Shown: one piece after another, positions 1-5,217 of the stretch
How the letters are laid out: every line of letters begins with the position of its first letter
Position numbering within the stretch: the first letter of the stretch is position 1
DNA from: Treponema sp.
Lineage (GTDB): Bacteria; Spirochaetota; Spirochaetia; Treponematales; Breznakiellaceae
Length of the DNA: 5,698 nucleotides
Reading direction: 5' to 3'
NCBI GenBank assembly: GCA_031279925.1
Contig: JAITHQ010000167.1
Location: forward strand, 1 to 5,698
The notes under the pieces: generated by a model
Databases searched by the model: none
The model's input: the letters and a program-made list of their open reading frames with translations, nothing else
What the model was told of the DNA's origin: nothing
Position numbers and translations under genes: made by a program

Positions 1-117
1 CTGGAATTTTGGCGTTGCAAACGCCAAAATTCTACCTTGCAGGCTCCAAAAGAGCCCGAAAATCGGGATTTTTGCGGTTTATTGACCGCAAAAATCCACA
101 ATTTGAACAGGCTCTTA
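1..117. repeat. Two strong palindromes at the left edge of the gene-free flank
   Basis: Two near-perfect hairpins are visible. The first pairs 4-16 with 20-32 (13 bp, 3-nt loop, arm GAATTTTGGCGTT). The second pairs 66-78 with 85-97 (13 bp, 6-nt loop, arm GGATTTTTGCGGT) and is framed by an outer pair AAGAGCC (50-56) and GGCTCTT (110-116). The right border CAGGCTCTTA (108-117) is identical to the border of the copy next to dnaB (696-705), so this belongs to the same dispersed palindrome family with a different core. Neither stem is followed by a convincing T-run, so a terminator role is not supported. Confidence 0.7.
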
Positions 118-159
118 GATTGTAAAACTTCCCTTTTTTGAGTGATTTTTCCCGCAATT

Positions 160-246
160 ATGGAACCTAAAAAAGCAGCAATCCTGTCACTCCTGGTTAT
201 TTTTCTCTTTTTTGGGGCTATAGAGCCTGTTGCAAAACTCGGTTAG
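160..246 (+). CDS. Possible 28-residue hydrophobic peptide or truncated signal-peptide remnant
   Basis: This ATG-to-TAG frame encodes 28 residues. The start is basic (MEPKK), followed by a hydrophobic run of about 15 residues (AAILSLLVIFLFFGA), a profile like a signal peptide or a single membrane helix. The last residues (IEPVAKLG) are encoded by the left arm and loop of the palindrome at 222-261, and the stop lies where its right arm begins. No good ribosome binding site precedes it. It could be a chance frame, a small membrane peptide, or the 5' end of an exported-protein gene cut off when the repeat inserted. I do not recognise a family. Confidence 0.2.
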   Translation: MEPKKAAILSLLVIFLFFGAIEPVAKLG

Positions 247-261
247 TTTTGCACAGGCTCT
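222..261. repeat. Dispersed palindrome copy (GAGCCTGTTGCAAAA family)
   Basis: The left arm (222-239, AGAGCCTGTTGCAAAACT) pairs with the right arm (245-261, AGTTTTGCACAGGCTCT) around a CGGTT loop. The only flaw is one unpaired T in the left arm. The arm design and the CGGTT loop are shared with the copy at 665-702, which shows a true repeat family rather than a chance hairpin. The function is unknown; long perfect stems in gene-free DNA resemble REP-like or non-autonomous transposable sequences. Confidence 0.75.
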
Positions 262-264
262 TGT

Positions 265-301
265 AGTTTTTCGGCCTACGGCCTACAAAACTGCCTTTTT
301 T
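265..301 (+). repeat. Imperfect hairpin followed by a T-run
   Basis: AGTTTT (265-270) pairs with AAAACT (287-292), and GGCC (273-276) with GGCC (280-283), giving an interrupted stem. After a few bases comes a T-run (296-301). Read on the plus strand this is weakly terminator-like, but no convincing plus-strand gene ends here apart from the doubtful 28-residue frame. It directly abuts the palindrome at 222-261. Confidence 0.35.
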
Positions 302-305
302 AGCG

Positions 306-339
306 GTTGTTATTGCAAAACTGAAGTTTTGCAACAACC
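306..339. repeat. Palindrome with TTGCAAAACT arms
   Basis: GGTTGTT-(AT)-TGCAAAACT (306-322) pairs with AGTTTTGCAACAACC (325-339), with a small bulge and a very short loop. The inner TTGCAAAACT/AGTTTTGCAA core is the same as in the palindrome at 222-261, but the GAGCCTG outer arm is replaced by GGTTGTT. It is probably a diverged relative. A further partial match, GTGCAAAACTAACC, lies near 371-384. Confidence 0.6.
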
Positions 340-450
340 TCTATATTATAATTATTGAAGATTTTGGCCGTGCAAAACTAACCATGTTTGTAGCTTGCGC
401 TATCTCTAGAATTTAACATAGGCGAAGATAACCCAAAAGGAGAATATTTC

Positions 451-585
451 ATGTGTAACAGCAAAATGCTCCGTACGATGCCTGGCACAAGCGCCATGTT
501 GCCGCTAAACGCCTGCTTTAACCAGCCGTGGGGCTGGGCAAAAGGCCCCACAGCAATATACCGAGGACGGGCGGTTCCTGATTAA
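451..585 (+). CDS. Short ORF of 44 codons with strong ribosome binding site; unknown or remnant
   Basis: ATG at 451 is preceded at good spacing by AAAAGGAG (436-442 region), the best Shine-Dalgarno in the left flank. The 44-residue product begins MCNSKMLRTM and ends RAVPD; it has no membrane segment or motif I recognise. Other frames over the same DNA also look protein-like: one runs about 459-518 (ending WHKRHVAAKRLL) and another about 509-649 (including TEDGRFLINVQV) through the poly-G tract. That is the pattern expected of a frameshifted gene remnant. So this is either a small gene or the intact start of a decayed longer one. An internal 7-bp hairpin pairs 528-534 with 545-551. Confidence 0.3.
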   Translation: MCNSKMLRTMPGTSAMLPLNACFNQPWGWAKGPTAIYRGRAVPD

Positions 586-608
586 TGTCCAGGTTAGTCC
601 GTGTGTAT

Positions 609-623
609 GGGGGGGGGGGGGGG
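609..623. repeat. Homopolymer run of 15 G
   Basis: Fifteen consecutive G on the plus strand lie 24 nt after the short ORF's stop and 80 nt beyond the dnaB stop. Poly-G runs of this length slip during replication; in Treponema pallidum such runs in front of surface-protein genes change expression. No obvious gene start lies within promoter distance here. The tract falls inside an open frame continuing from the decayed-looking region upstream, so any effect could be on frame rather than on a promoter. Confidence 0.9.
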
Positions 624-664
624 TACATCTAAATCCCTTTCCCCTGAATTAACCGAAAACTACT

Positions 665-705
665 GAGCCTGTTGCAAAAGTCGGTTGCTTTTGCACAGGC
701 TCTTA
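665..705. repeat. Palindrome abutting dnaB; repeat border supplies the dnaB stop codon
   Basis: GAGCCTGTTGCAAAAG (665-680) pairs with CTTTTGCACAGGCTC (688-702) with one bulged base; the intervening bases are TCGGTTG. The element border CAGGCTCTTA (696-705) contains TTA at 703-705, which on the minus strand is the dnaB stop TAA. In the direction of dnaB transcription the stem begins immediately after the stop codon. It could act as a 3' mRNA stabiliser or a weak terminator, but only a TTTT follows some bases later. Confidence 0.75.
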
Positions 706-2058
706 CCCCTCTTTGGCTATGGTTAACGGAAGGAATTTGGCATATTTGGACTTTAGTTCAAGTTTTATCGCGCCAACCGGCCCATTTCGCTGTTTTGCAA
801 TAATAAGCTCGGTGGGAATCCCATCAAGGGGAAGGGGTTCTTCGTTCTGTTCCTTTTTGTTTTTTTTTGCCTGCTCCCGGTGTAAAAACAACACCAGATC
901 CGCGTCTTGCTCGATTGAACCGGAATCCCGAAGGTTTGCCAGCATGGGTACTTCCCATTGGGCCTCCCGGTTTAACTGGCAAAGAACCACTACCGGAATT
1001 TTAAGTTCTCTGGCAAGACTCTTTAGTGAACGTGAAATCTCGGAAATCTGTTCATAACGGGGCAATGAACTGCTTTCGTGACTGATGAGCCCCAGGTAGT
1101 CAATAAACATGATCTCGATCTGCTGCTGGGAACGGAGTTTGCGGGCCTGGGAACGAAGATCCAAAAGTTTCATATTTGGCATGTCTACAATATAGAAAGG
1201 AGCTTCGCTCATTCTTCCTGAAACTTCAAGAATCTTTCTAAAATCACTGGAACTCAGGAAACCGCTTCGCAGCTTGTTTCCATCTATCGCCGCCTCACTG
1301 GAGATCAGGCGCTGGGTCAGGGCAATATCCGACATTTCGAGGGAAAAAAAAGCAGTGGGTGTTTTTCCGTGAAACGCGATATGGGCGGCCATGTTAAGGG
1401 CAAGGGCTGTTTTTCCTACTGAAGGCCGGGCTCCGATAACGATAAAATCCGAAGGCTGAAAACCTGACGTCATTTCATTCAGTTTATCAAACCCGGTAGA
1501 AATACCGGTAATCGTCTTCTTTGTTCTGTAGGCATCGTCAATTATGTCTATGGTTCTTATCAGAACTTCGCCGATTTTACTGAACGAAAAAGCCTGACGG
1601 TTATCGCTGAGATCAAAAATACTCTGCTGGACTTCTTCCAGAATCTCTTTTGAATCTCTGGTATCATCATAGGCCTTAACGCCGATTTCCGAGGCAACGC
1701 GCAGCAATGCCCGCTTGAGCGAATAATGCTGTACCGATTGCGCATAATACTCGATGTTTGCGCTGGAGGGAATTACAGTTGTTAAAGAAGATACATAGGC
1801 CGCGCCCCCGGCCTCGTCGAGTTTGCCGTTCTGTTTAAGTTCCTGAATAACCGTCTGAATATCGGCGCGGAGTCCCTTTTCATCAAGGCTTAGAACCGCT
1901 TCATATATCTGCTGATGCGCCCTGGAATAAAAATCGGACGAACGCAGATGAAGCTGTATGGCGGCGTCCACTGCCTCGGCATCCTGCAACAGACTGCCAA
2001 GGGTGGCGCGTTCAAGCTCCTCGTCGTGGGGGGGCGTTTTATCTTTGGGTTGAGCCAT
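703..2058 (-). CDS. dnaB: Replicative DNA helicase DnaB
   Basis: This is the hexameric 5'-3' helicase that unwinds DNA at the replication fork and recruits primase. At 451 residues it has the usual length. The N-terminal primase-contact domain (about 10-110, starting PPHDEELERATLGSLL) is followed by a linker helix and a RecA-like motor. Visible motifs are Walker A GARPSVGKT (209-217), catalytic Glu241 in FSLEMS, Walker B Asp320 in MFIDYLGL, Gln361 in CQLNR, the LRDSGSIEQDAD block (376-387), and Lys422/Arg424 in AKQRNGP, which serve as trans-acting fingers in this family. There is no intein. It starts 18 nt after rplI without a clear Shine-Dalgarno, so coupling to rplI translation is likely. 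Its stop codon lies in the border of a dispersed palindrome. Confidence 0.97.
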   Translation of the reverse strand: MAQPKDKTPPHDEELERATLGSLLQDAEAVDAAIQLHLRSSDFYSRAHQQIYEAVLSLDEKGLRADIQTVIQELKQNGKLDEAGGAAYVSSLTTVIPSSANIEYYAQSVQHYSLKRALLRVASEIGVKAYDDTRDSKEILEEVQQSIFDLSDNRQAFSFSKIGEVLIRTIDIIDDAYRTKKTITGISTGFDKLNEMTSGFQPSDFIVIGARPSVGKTALALNMAAHIAFHGKTPTAFFSLEMSDIALTQRLISSEAAIDGNKLRSGFLSSSDFRKILEVSGRMSEAPFYIVDMPNMKLLDLRSQARKLRSQQQIEIMFIDYLGLISHESSSLPRYEQISEISRSLKSLARELKIPVVVLCQLNREAQWEVPMLANLRDSGSIEQDADLVLFLHREQAKKNKKEQNEEPLPLDGIPTELIIAKQRNGPVGAIKLELKSKYAKFLPLTIAKEG

Positions 2059-2076
2059 AGCGCGCCGGCAAGACTT

Positions 2077-2721
2077 TTAAGCCTGGGCTTCCTCTGCCCC
2101 GCTTTCCGGCGCGGGGACAGAAACGGAGGCGGGAGCGCCGGCATCCGGGGGCGCAGAATCCTGTCCGGCGGATGGAGCGGCTTCGGCCTCGCTAGGCGCG
2201 GCGGCGGCAGCCTGGGATTCGTCCCTGCGGCGGCGGATTGGCTTGGCGGACGGATGATGCGTCTCGGTTTTAATCGCCTGCCCGATTATCACAAGTTGAA
2301 TTTCCGCCGATGAATTTTCATACAATTTGATAAACGCCTTGTATTTCCCGGTGTTTTTAAACCCGGTCACCCCCAGATCGATCCGTTTTCGCTCAATCTG
2401 AAAACCCTGTTTGGCAAGCTCATCTGCCACAGTCTGGCTGGTAACGGCGCCATACAGTTTTCCATTGGCGCCTGCCGGCATGGTGATGGAAAGCTCCAGG
2501 CTTTCCAGTTTTTCCTTAAGACCAAGGGCATCCTGCCGTTTCTGGGTCTTACGCGCTTCAATTTCGTCTTTACGGGATTCAAACAGTTTAACTGTTTTCG
2601 GCGTATAGGGAAGGGCTATTCCCCTGGGAAAAAGATAATTCCGGGCATAGCCTCGGGCCACGTCTTTTACGTCCCCCTCCTCGCCAAGGGTGGACAGATC
2701 CTTGTTCAAAATAACCTTCAT
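2077..2721 (-). CDS. rplI: Large-subunit ribosomal protein L9 with Ala/Pro-rich C-terminal extension
   Basis: L9 binds 23S rRNA and helps maintain reading frame. The start MKVILNKDLSTLGEEGDVKDVARGYARNYLFPRGIA is the classic N-terminal domain, followed by the long connecting helix (about 45-75) and the C-terminal domain (to about 149). The ATG at 2721 is preferred over the in-frame TTG at 2727: it restores the canonical MKVIL start and sits 7 nt after GGGGAG, whereas the TTG would be only 1 nt from it. The protein is 214 residues against about 150 for typical L9. The extra ~65 residues hold an RRRR cluster and then a low-complexity Ala/Pro/Glu/Ser tail, probably disordered. It is transcribed with dnaB, with the start codon behind a structured leader. 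Confidence 0.95.
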   Translation of the reverse strand: MKVILNKDLSTLGEEGDVKDVARGYARNYLFPRGIALPYTPKTVKLFESRKDEIEARKTQKRQDALGLKEKLESLELSITMPAGANGKLYGAVTSQTVADELAKQGFQIERKRIDLGVTGFKNTGKYKAFIKLYENSSAEIQLVIIGQAIKTETHHPSAKPIRRRRDESQAAAAAPSEAEAAPSAGQDSAPPDAGAPASVSVPAPESGAEEAQA

Positions 2722-2727
2722 AACCAA

Positions 2728-2739
2728 GCTCCCCGGAGC
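2728..2739 (-). promoter_or_regulatory. Hairpin overlapping the rplI Shine-Dalgarno
   Basis: On the mRNA strand GCTC-CGGG-GAGC can form a 4-bp stem with a 4-nt loop. The ribosome binding site GGGGAG (2729-2734) lies in its loop and 3' arm, 7 nt before the ATG at 2721. The stem is short, so any masking of the site would be modest and would depend on upstream folding. Confidence 0.35.
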
Positions 2740-2785
2740 AGCCCGCTAAGGCAGGCGGACTCTCCAATAAAAATATACAGCCGCC

Positions 2786-2846
2786 AAAAAAGGCAGCCGG
2801 CCTTTTCAAAGCCATCCGGCGGCGTATACTGCCGGTATGAAAAGGC
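2786..2846 (-). promoter_or_regulatory. Competing hairpins in the rplI leader, attenuator-like
   Basis: Three segments in mRNA order are GCCTTTTCA (2846-2838), TGAAAAGGC (2808-2800) and GCCTTTTTT (2794-2786). Segments 1 and 2 pair over 9 bp, enclosing an inner CCGGC/GCCGG stem (2835-2831 with 2820-2816). Segments 2 and 3 pair over 7 bp (AAAAGGC/GCCTTTT, loop CGGCT) and end in a U-run, resembling an intrinsic terminator. The middle segment cannot serve both, so the two folds exclude each other. The terminator stem has only three G-C pairs, so its efficiency is uncertain. No known riboswitch aptamer is recognised. Confidence 0.4.
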
Positions 2847-2855
2847 GTTGAGAAA

Positions 2856-2869
2856 CCGGCCTGGGCCGG
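2856..2869. repeat. Short GC-rich hairpin in the rplI upstream gap
   Basis: CCGGC (2856-2860) pairs with GCCGG (2865-2869) around a CTGG loop. It sits between the attenuator-like fold and the larger palindrome at 2883-2913. The function is not evident. Confidence 0.4.
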
Positions 2870-2882
2870 CCTCCCCTATGGC

Positions 2883-2913
2883 GCGTTTTCAAAATACTCC
2901 CTCTTGAAAACGC
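2883..2913. repeat. Perfect 10-bp inverted repeat
   Basis: GCGTTTTCAA (2883-2892) and TTGAAAACGC (2904-2913) are perfect complements around an 11-nt loop. There is no T-run on either strand. Together with the neighbouring stems it fills the 262-nt gap between the membrane-protein gene and rplI, the only long gap in the cluster. Confidence 0.6.
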
Positions 2914-2917
2914 AGGC

Positions 2918-2983
2918 GTTTACAGACAATTGAGATATAGCTTCCTTTGGGAAGCCAAGAGAACCGCGGTTCCCTTTGTAAAC
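2918..2983. repeat. Nested inverted repeats directly after the membrane-protein stop
   Basis: An outer 7-bp pair GTTTACA (2918-2924) and TGTAAAC (2977-2983) encloses a hairpin GCTTCC-TTTG-GGAAGC (2940-2955) and a 12-bp palindrome GAACCGCGGTTC (2961-2972). In transcription direction the array begins on the base after the TGA of the DUF2232-type gene. It could be a 3' processing or stabilising structure; there is no U-run that would make it an intrinsic terminator. Confidence 0.5.
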
Positions 2984-4033
2984 TCACAGCCCCGGAGTAG
3001 AGGCCGGCCTGTTTTGTTTTGGCACCCGCAGGGGCAGCCAGTTTTCAGCTATACCCAGAAGAACCAAGCCTCCCAGGGCAAGCATATTGATTACCGGACT
3101 AAATATTACAATGACAACCAGCACATTAAAACCAAGCCGCACAAGCGGCGGCAGGGGCCGCCTGGCAAGGCTGTACAGTATAATACCTCCGCCCTGGGCC
3201 AGAAACAGCATAACACACACAACCAAGGTGTTCCATGCGGCAATTGCGATCACTTGCATCCCGGAAACCTGGGCAAGCAGAATGGCCGGAAGGCAAAACG
3301 ACAAGACCCAAATGGTATGTACCGGAACATGAAAACCGGCAAGATTCCCGCCAGGCGTCAATCGCCGCCGGAACAGCCGCGCAATGACCAATGCGGCCTG
3401 ACGGCTTATGAACAGCAGCAAAAAAACCGAAGCCAGCGCGCCGCCCCTGAAGGCAACCATAGTCACCACCTCCAGAATCCGTTCAGGGGTAAGTAAATGC
3501 TCCAGAAAGGATCGCCGGACCGCATCCACATCCGAGGAATCGATATACGCCGACGCAAGCGCTTCAACCTGTGAGTGAATAAAACCGGAAAAACCCGCAT
3601 CGGTGCGTGTACCCATAAAAACGCCAAGAAAAACCAATGCCCCCGCGCCAGCGGCGGCAATAAAGCGGTATGTGGCGCGTATATGGAGAGCAGTCTTGCC
3701 GTTTTCCCCTGTTCCACCGGCCATTATCCAGGTAAAGCCTATAGCCGTTACGGTGAAATACAGAAAGTCAAGGCCCGGGCCGGTGATACCGGTATGATAA
3801 TACAGTGACAGGCCCAGCGACAAAACGGCGTTACAACAGGCGGCAATGCCAAAAGCAAGCCAAGCGGTTGCCGGGGTGTAGGCAAGGGCGGAATATCCCA
3901 GCGGAATGAGGAAACAGAAAGACAGGAAGCCGGAGCGTATCAGGACAACGCTGATGGCAGCGCAGGCAAGGGCCGGCGCATAAGCGGCATTATTGCCGCC
4001 GGACACCGGCGCGGCGGAATCGTTGAGATACAT
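2984..4033 (-). CDS. DUF2232/YybS-like polytopic membrane protein
   Basis: This 349-residue integral membrane protein has about eight to nine hydrophobic segments, near residues 17-34, 37-52, 56-77, 87-105, 122-141, 191-215, 238-258, 260-289 and 297-331. A longer soluble or amphipathic loop spans about 142-190. It has no cleavable signal peptide or catalytic motif that I can see. The architecture and its position between rpsR and rplI match DUF2232/YybS membrane proteins, which lie beside rplI and dnaB homologues in Firmicutes; the family name is inferred from context and topology rather than from a motif. The biochemical role is unknown. ATG at 4033 lies 13 nt after the rpsR stop without a clear Shine-Dalgarno, suggesting coupled, low-level translation. 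Confidence 0.7.
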   Translation of the reverse strand: MYLNDSAAPVSGGNNAAYAPALACAAISVVLIRSGFLSFCFLIPLGYSALAYTPATAWLAFGIAACCNAVLSLGLSLYYHTGITGPGLDFLYFTVTAIGFTWIMAGGTGENGKTALHIRATYRFIAAAGAGALVFLGVFMGTRTDAGFSGFIHSQVEALASAYIDSSDVDAVRRSFLEHLLTPERILEVVTMVAFRGGALASVFLLLFISRQAALVIARLFRRRLTPGGNLAGFHVPVHTIWVLSFCLPAILLAQVSGMQVIAIAAWNTLVVCVMLFLAQGGGIILYSLARRPLPPLVRLGFNVLVVIVIFSPVINMLALGGLVLLGIAENWLPLRVPKQNRPASTPGL

Positions 4034-4046
4034 GCCAAACCGGCTG

Positions 4047-4364
4047 CTACTCGGCTACAAAGGGAAGCAGGGCAATGATTCGCGCCTGCTTAATTGCCGC
4101 CGCCAGGGCCCGCTGATGTTTTGCGCAGGTACCGGTAATGCGCCGGGGAAGGATTTTTCCCCGGTCCGTAATAAAGCGGCGAAGGGTATCCGCGTCTTTG
4201 TAGTCAATTTTCAGTTTCTGCACGCAGAACTTGCAGACTTTTTTCTTGAAGAAAATTTTACCCTTTCGGCCACGATCGTCGCCGTCCCGGCCATCCATCT
4301 GCACATCCACCGACCGGTCCTGCCGTGGAGGACGTTCGCCATCCATATATTTTTCATCAGACAT
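4047..4364 (-). CDS. rpsR: Small-subunit ribosomal protein S18, zinc-binding type
   Basis: S18 pairs with S6 and binds the platform of the 30S subunit. The conserved core runs from about residue 38 ([10 protein letters not shown]) through [33 protein letters not shown] to ALLPFV. Cys44, Cys47, Cys80 and His83 form a putative zinc site, as in the cysteine-containing S18 form; B. subtilis-type S18 lacks it. At 105 residues it is longer than most S18, because of about 35 extra N-terminal residues rich in Asp and Arg. AAGGAG (4373-4378) lies 8 nt before the ATG. A second ATG at 4368-4366, only 4 nt from the site, opens a three-codon out-of-frame ORF whose TGA overlaps the rpsR start region. Confidence 0.97.
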   Translation of the reverse strand: MSDEKYMDGERPPRQDRSVDVQMDGRDGDDRGRKGKIFFKKKVCKFCVQKLKIDYKDADTLRRFITDRGKILPRRITGTCAKHQRALAAAIKQARIIALLPFVAE

Positions 4365-4384
4365 ACATGTTTCTCCTTAAAATA

Positions 4385-4855
4385 TTAAAACGGAATATCA
4401 TCGGCAAAGCCGTCTTCCGCAGGGGCAGGAGCATTACCCTGACCCTGCCAGTTCTGCGATCCCTGCGGCCCGGAAGAACCGCCGCCAGAGGCGCCATAAG
4501 AGGAATTGGAATAACCGCCGGAAGCGCCGGGATTACCGCCAAGCAATTGCAAGTAAGTGGCCACAATCTCTACCTTGGAACGGTTCTGACCGTCCTGCTG
4601 CCAGCGGTCCTGACGAAGTTCTCCGTCAATACCCACCATTTTGCCCTTGACCAGATAAGGATGCAGGGATTCTCCCTGCCTGCCCCATACCACAATATCA
4701 AAAAAATTCGCCTCGTCTTCCCATTGATCGCCATTCTTACGCCTACGGTTCACAGCAATAGAAAATTTGCAAACTGCCTGACCGCTGGAAGTTGATTTCA
4801 GTTCCGCATCCCTGGTCAGCCGTCCGATCAATACCACATGGTTTAAATCAGCCAT
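4385..4855 (-). CDS. ssb: Single-stranded DNA-binding protein SSB
   Basis: SSB coats single-stranded DNA during replication and repair and recruits partner proteins. The OB fold occupies residues 1-107 (MADLNHVVLIGRLTRDAELK; SGQAVCKFSIAV; FFDIVVWGR; LVKGKMVGIDGEL). It is followed by a Gly/Ser/Asn/Gln-rich flexible linker (about 108-149) and the acidic tip DDIPF, the standard docking site for SSB-interacting proteins. The length (156 residues) is normal. The start ATG is 9 nt after the rpsF stop, and the likely ribosome binding site AGGGG begins inside the rpsF stop codon TAG, so translation is probably coupled to rpsF. It sits between the two partner ribosomal proteins S6 and S18, the arrangement common in many bacteria. 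Confidence 0.97.
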   Translation of the reverse strand: MADLNHVVLIGRLTRDAELKSTSSGQAVCKFSIAVNRRRKNGDQWEDEANFFDIVVWGRQGESLHPYLVKGKMVGIDGELRQDRWQQDGQNRSKVEIVATYLQLLGGNPGASGGYSNSSYGASGGGSSGPQGSQNWQGQGNAPAPAEDGFADDIPF

Positions 4856-4864
4856 AGCACGCCC

Positions 4865-5146
4865 CTATTCATCGATTCGTACAAAGAGGTATTTGAGGAG
4901 TCCGGCGTTGAGTTTGAACACCCGGTCAAGGCCGGTAATTTTCGCCGGGTCTGCCTTTATCGTGAGCAGCACATATTTTCCCCGTTTTCTCTTTTTGATT
5001 TCATAGGCGAGATCGCGATCACCGGTTTCGTCGGTTTTTTCGATTTCGACTCCGTTGGCGGCCAAGTCGGCCAGCAATTGCTCCCGGCCCGCCTTATGCT
5101 GGTCTTCTTCCAGGGGGAAGATGACCGTTAGTTCATATCGACGCAT
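4865..5146 (-). CDS. rpsF: Small-subunit ribosomal protein S6
   Basis: S6 is a 30S platform protein that binds 16S rRNA as a heterodimer with S18. The 93-residue sequence begins MRRYELTVIFPLEE and contains DLAYEIKKRKRGKYVLLTIKADPAKITGLDRVFKLNAGLLKYLFVRI, the typical ferredoxin-like fold pattern of S6. Its length is at the compact end because it lacks the acidic C-terminal tail of enterobacterial S6. A strong site AAGGAGG (5151-5157) lies 4 nt before the ATG. It is the first gene of the cluster, about 80 nt downstream of an extended -10 promoter, with leader hairpins that may give feedback control. Confidence 0.97.
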   Translation of the reverse strand: MRRYELTVIFPLEEDQHKAGREQLLADLAANGVEIEKTDETGDRDLAYEIKKRKRGKYVLLTIKADPAKITGLDRVFKLNAGLLKYLFVRIDE

Positions 5147-5167
5147 AAGTCCTCCTTGTGGACTAAG

Positions 5168-5190
5168 CCTGGCCGCGATACCGGGCCAGG
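5168..5190 (-). promoter_or_regulatory. Leader hairpin of rpsF, candidate S6:S18 autoregulatory site
   Basis: In the mRNA, CCTGGCC (5190-5184) pairs with GGCCAGG (5174-5168), a perfect 7-bp GC-rich stem. The apical nine bases CGGTATCGC can add two pairs and a bulged C. It lies about 10 nt upstream of the Shine-Dalgarno. S6:S18 complexes in several bacteria repress their own mRNA by binding a leader stem-loop with a CCG element mimicking their 16S site. A CCCGG occurs here at the stem/loop junction, but the match to the known motif is only suggestive. Confidence 0.35.
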
Positions 5191-5201
5191 AAAGAGGTTC
5201 A

Positions 5202-5217
5202 CTGAACAGCTATTCAG
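5202..5217 (-). promoter_or_regulatory. Short hairpin at the predicted 5' end of the operon mRNA
   Basis: CTGAA and TTCAG arms (5213-5217 and 5202-5206) with a 6-nt loop begin within one or two bases of the transcription start predicted from the -10 box. Such a 5'-terminal stem could protect the message from decay. The stem is only 5 bp. Confidence 0.3.

Noticed and set aside
341..352. TATATTATAAT as a promoter for the ORF at 451
   Set aside because: It contains a good -10-like TATAAT, but no -35 box at 16-18 nt and it lies about 100 nt upstream; AT-richness alone explains it.
518..628. 36-codon minus-strand frame with a Pro run
   Set aside because: The proline run merely translates the poly-G tract; the ribosome site is weak and the frame depends on the exact tract length.
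713..1057. 114-codon plus-strand frame
   Set aside because: It is antisense to the dnaB motor domain, has no ribosome binding site, and its product is low quality and Ser/Phe-rich; a shadow frame.
1915..2313. 132-codon plus-strand frame
   Set aside because: It lies opposite the rplI tail and dnaB start; Gly/Arg-rich text arises from the complement of the Ala/Pro-coding repeat-like tail.
2725..2727. TTG start for rplI
   Set aside because: It is only 1 nt from the Shine-Dalgarno and gives a non-canonical MVMKV start; the ATG at 2721 fits better.
2930..3496. 188-codon plus-strand frame
   Set aside because: It is antisense to the membrane-protein gene. The Gln/Lys/Asn-rich product is the expected complement of hydrophobic codons, and the start lacks a Shine-Dalgarno.
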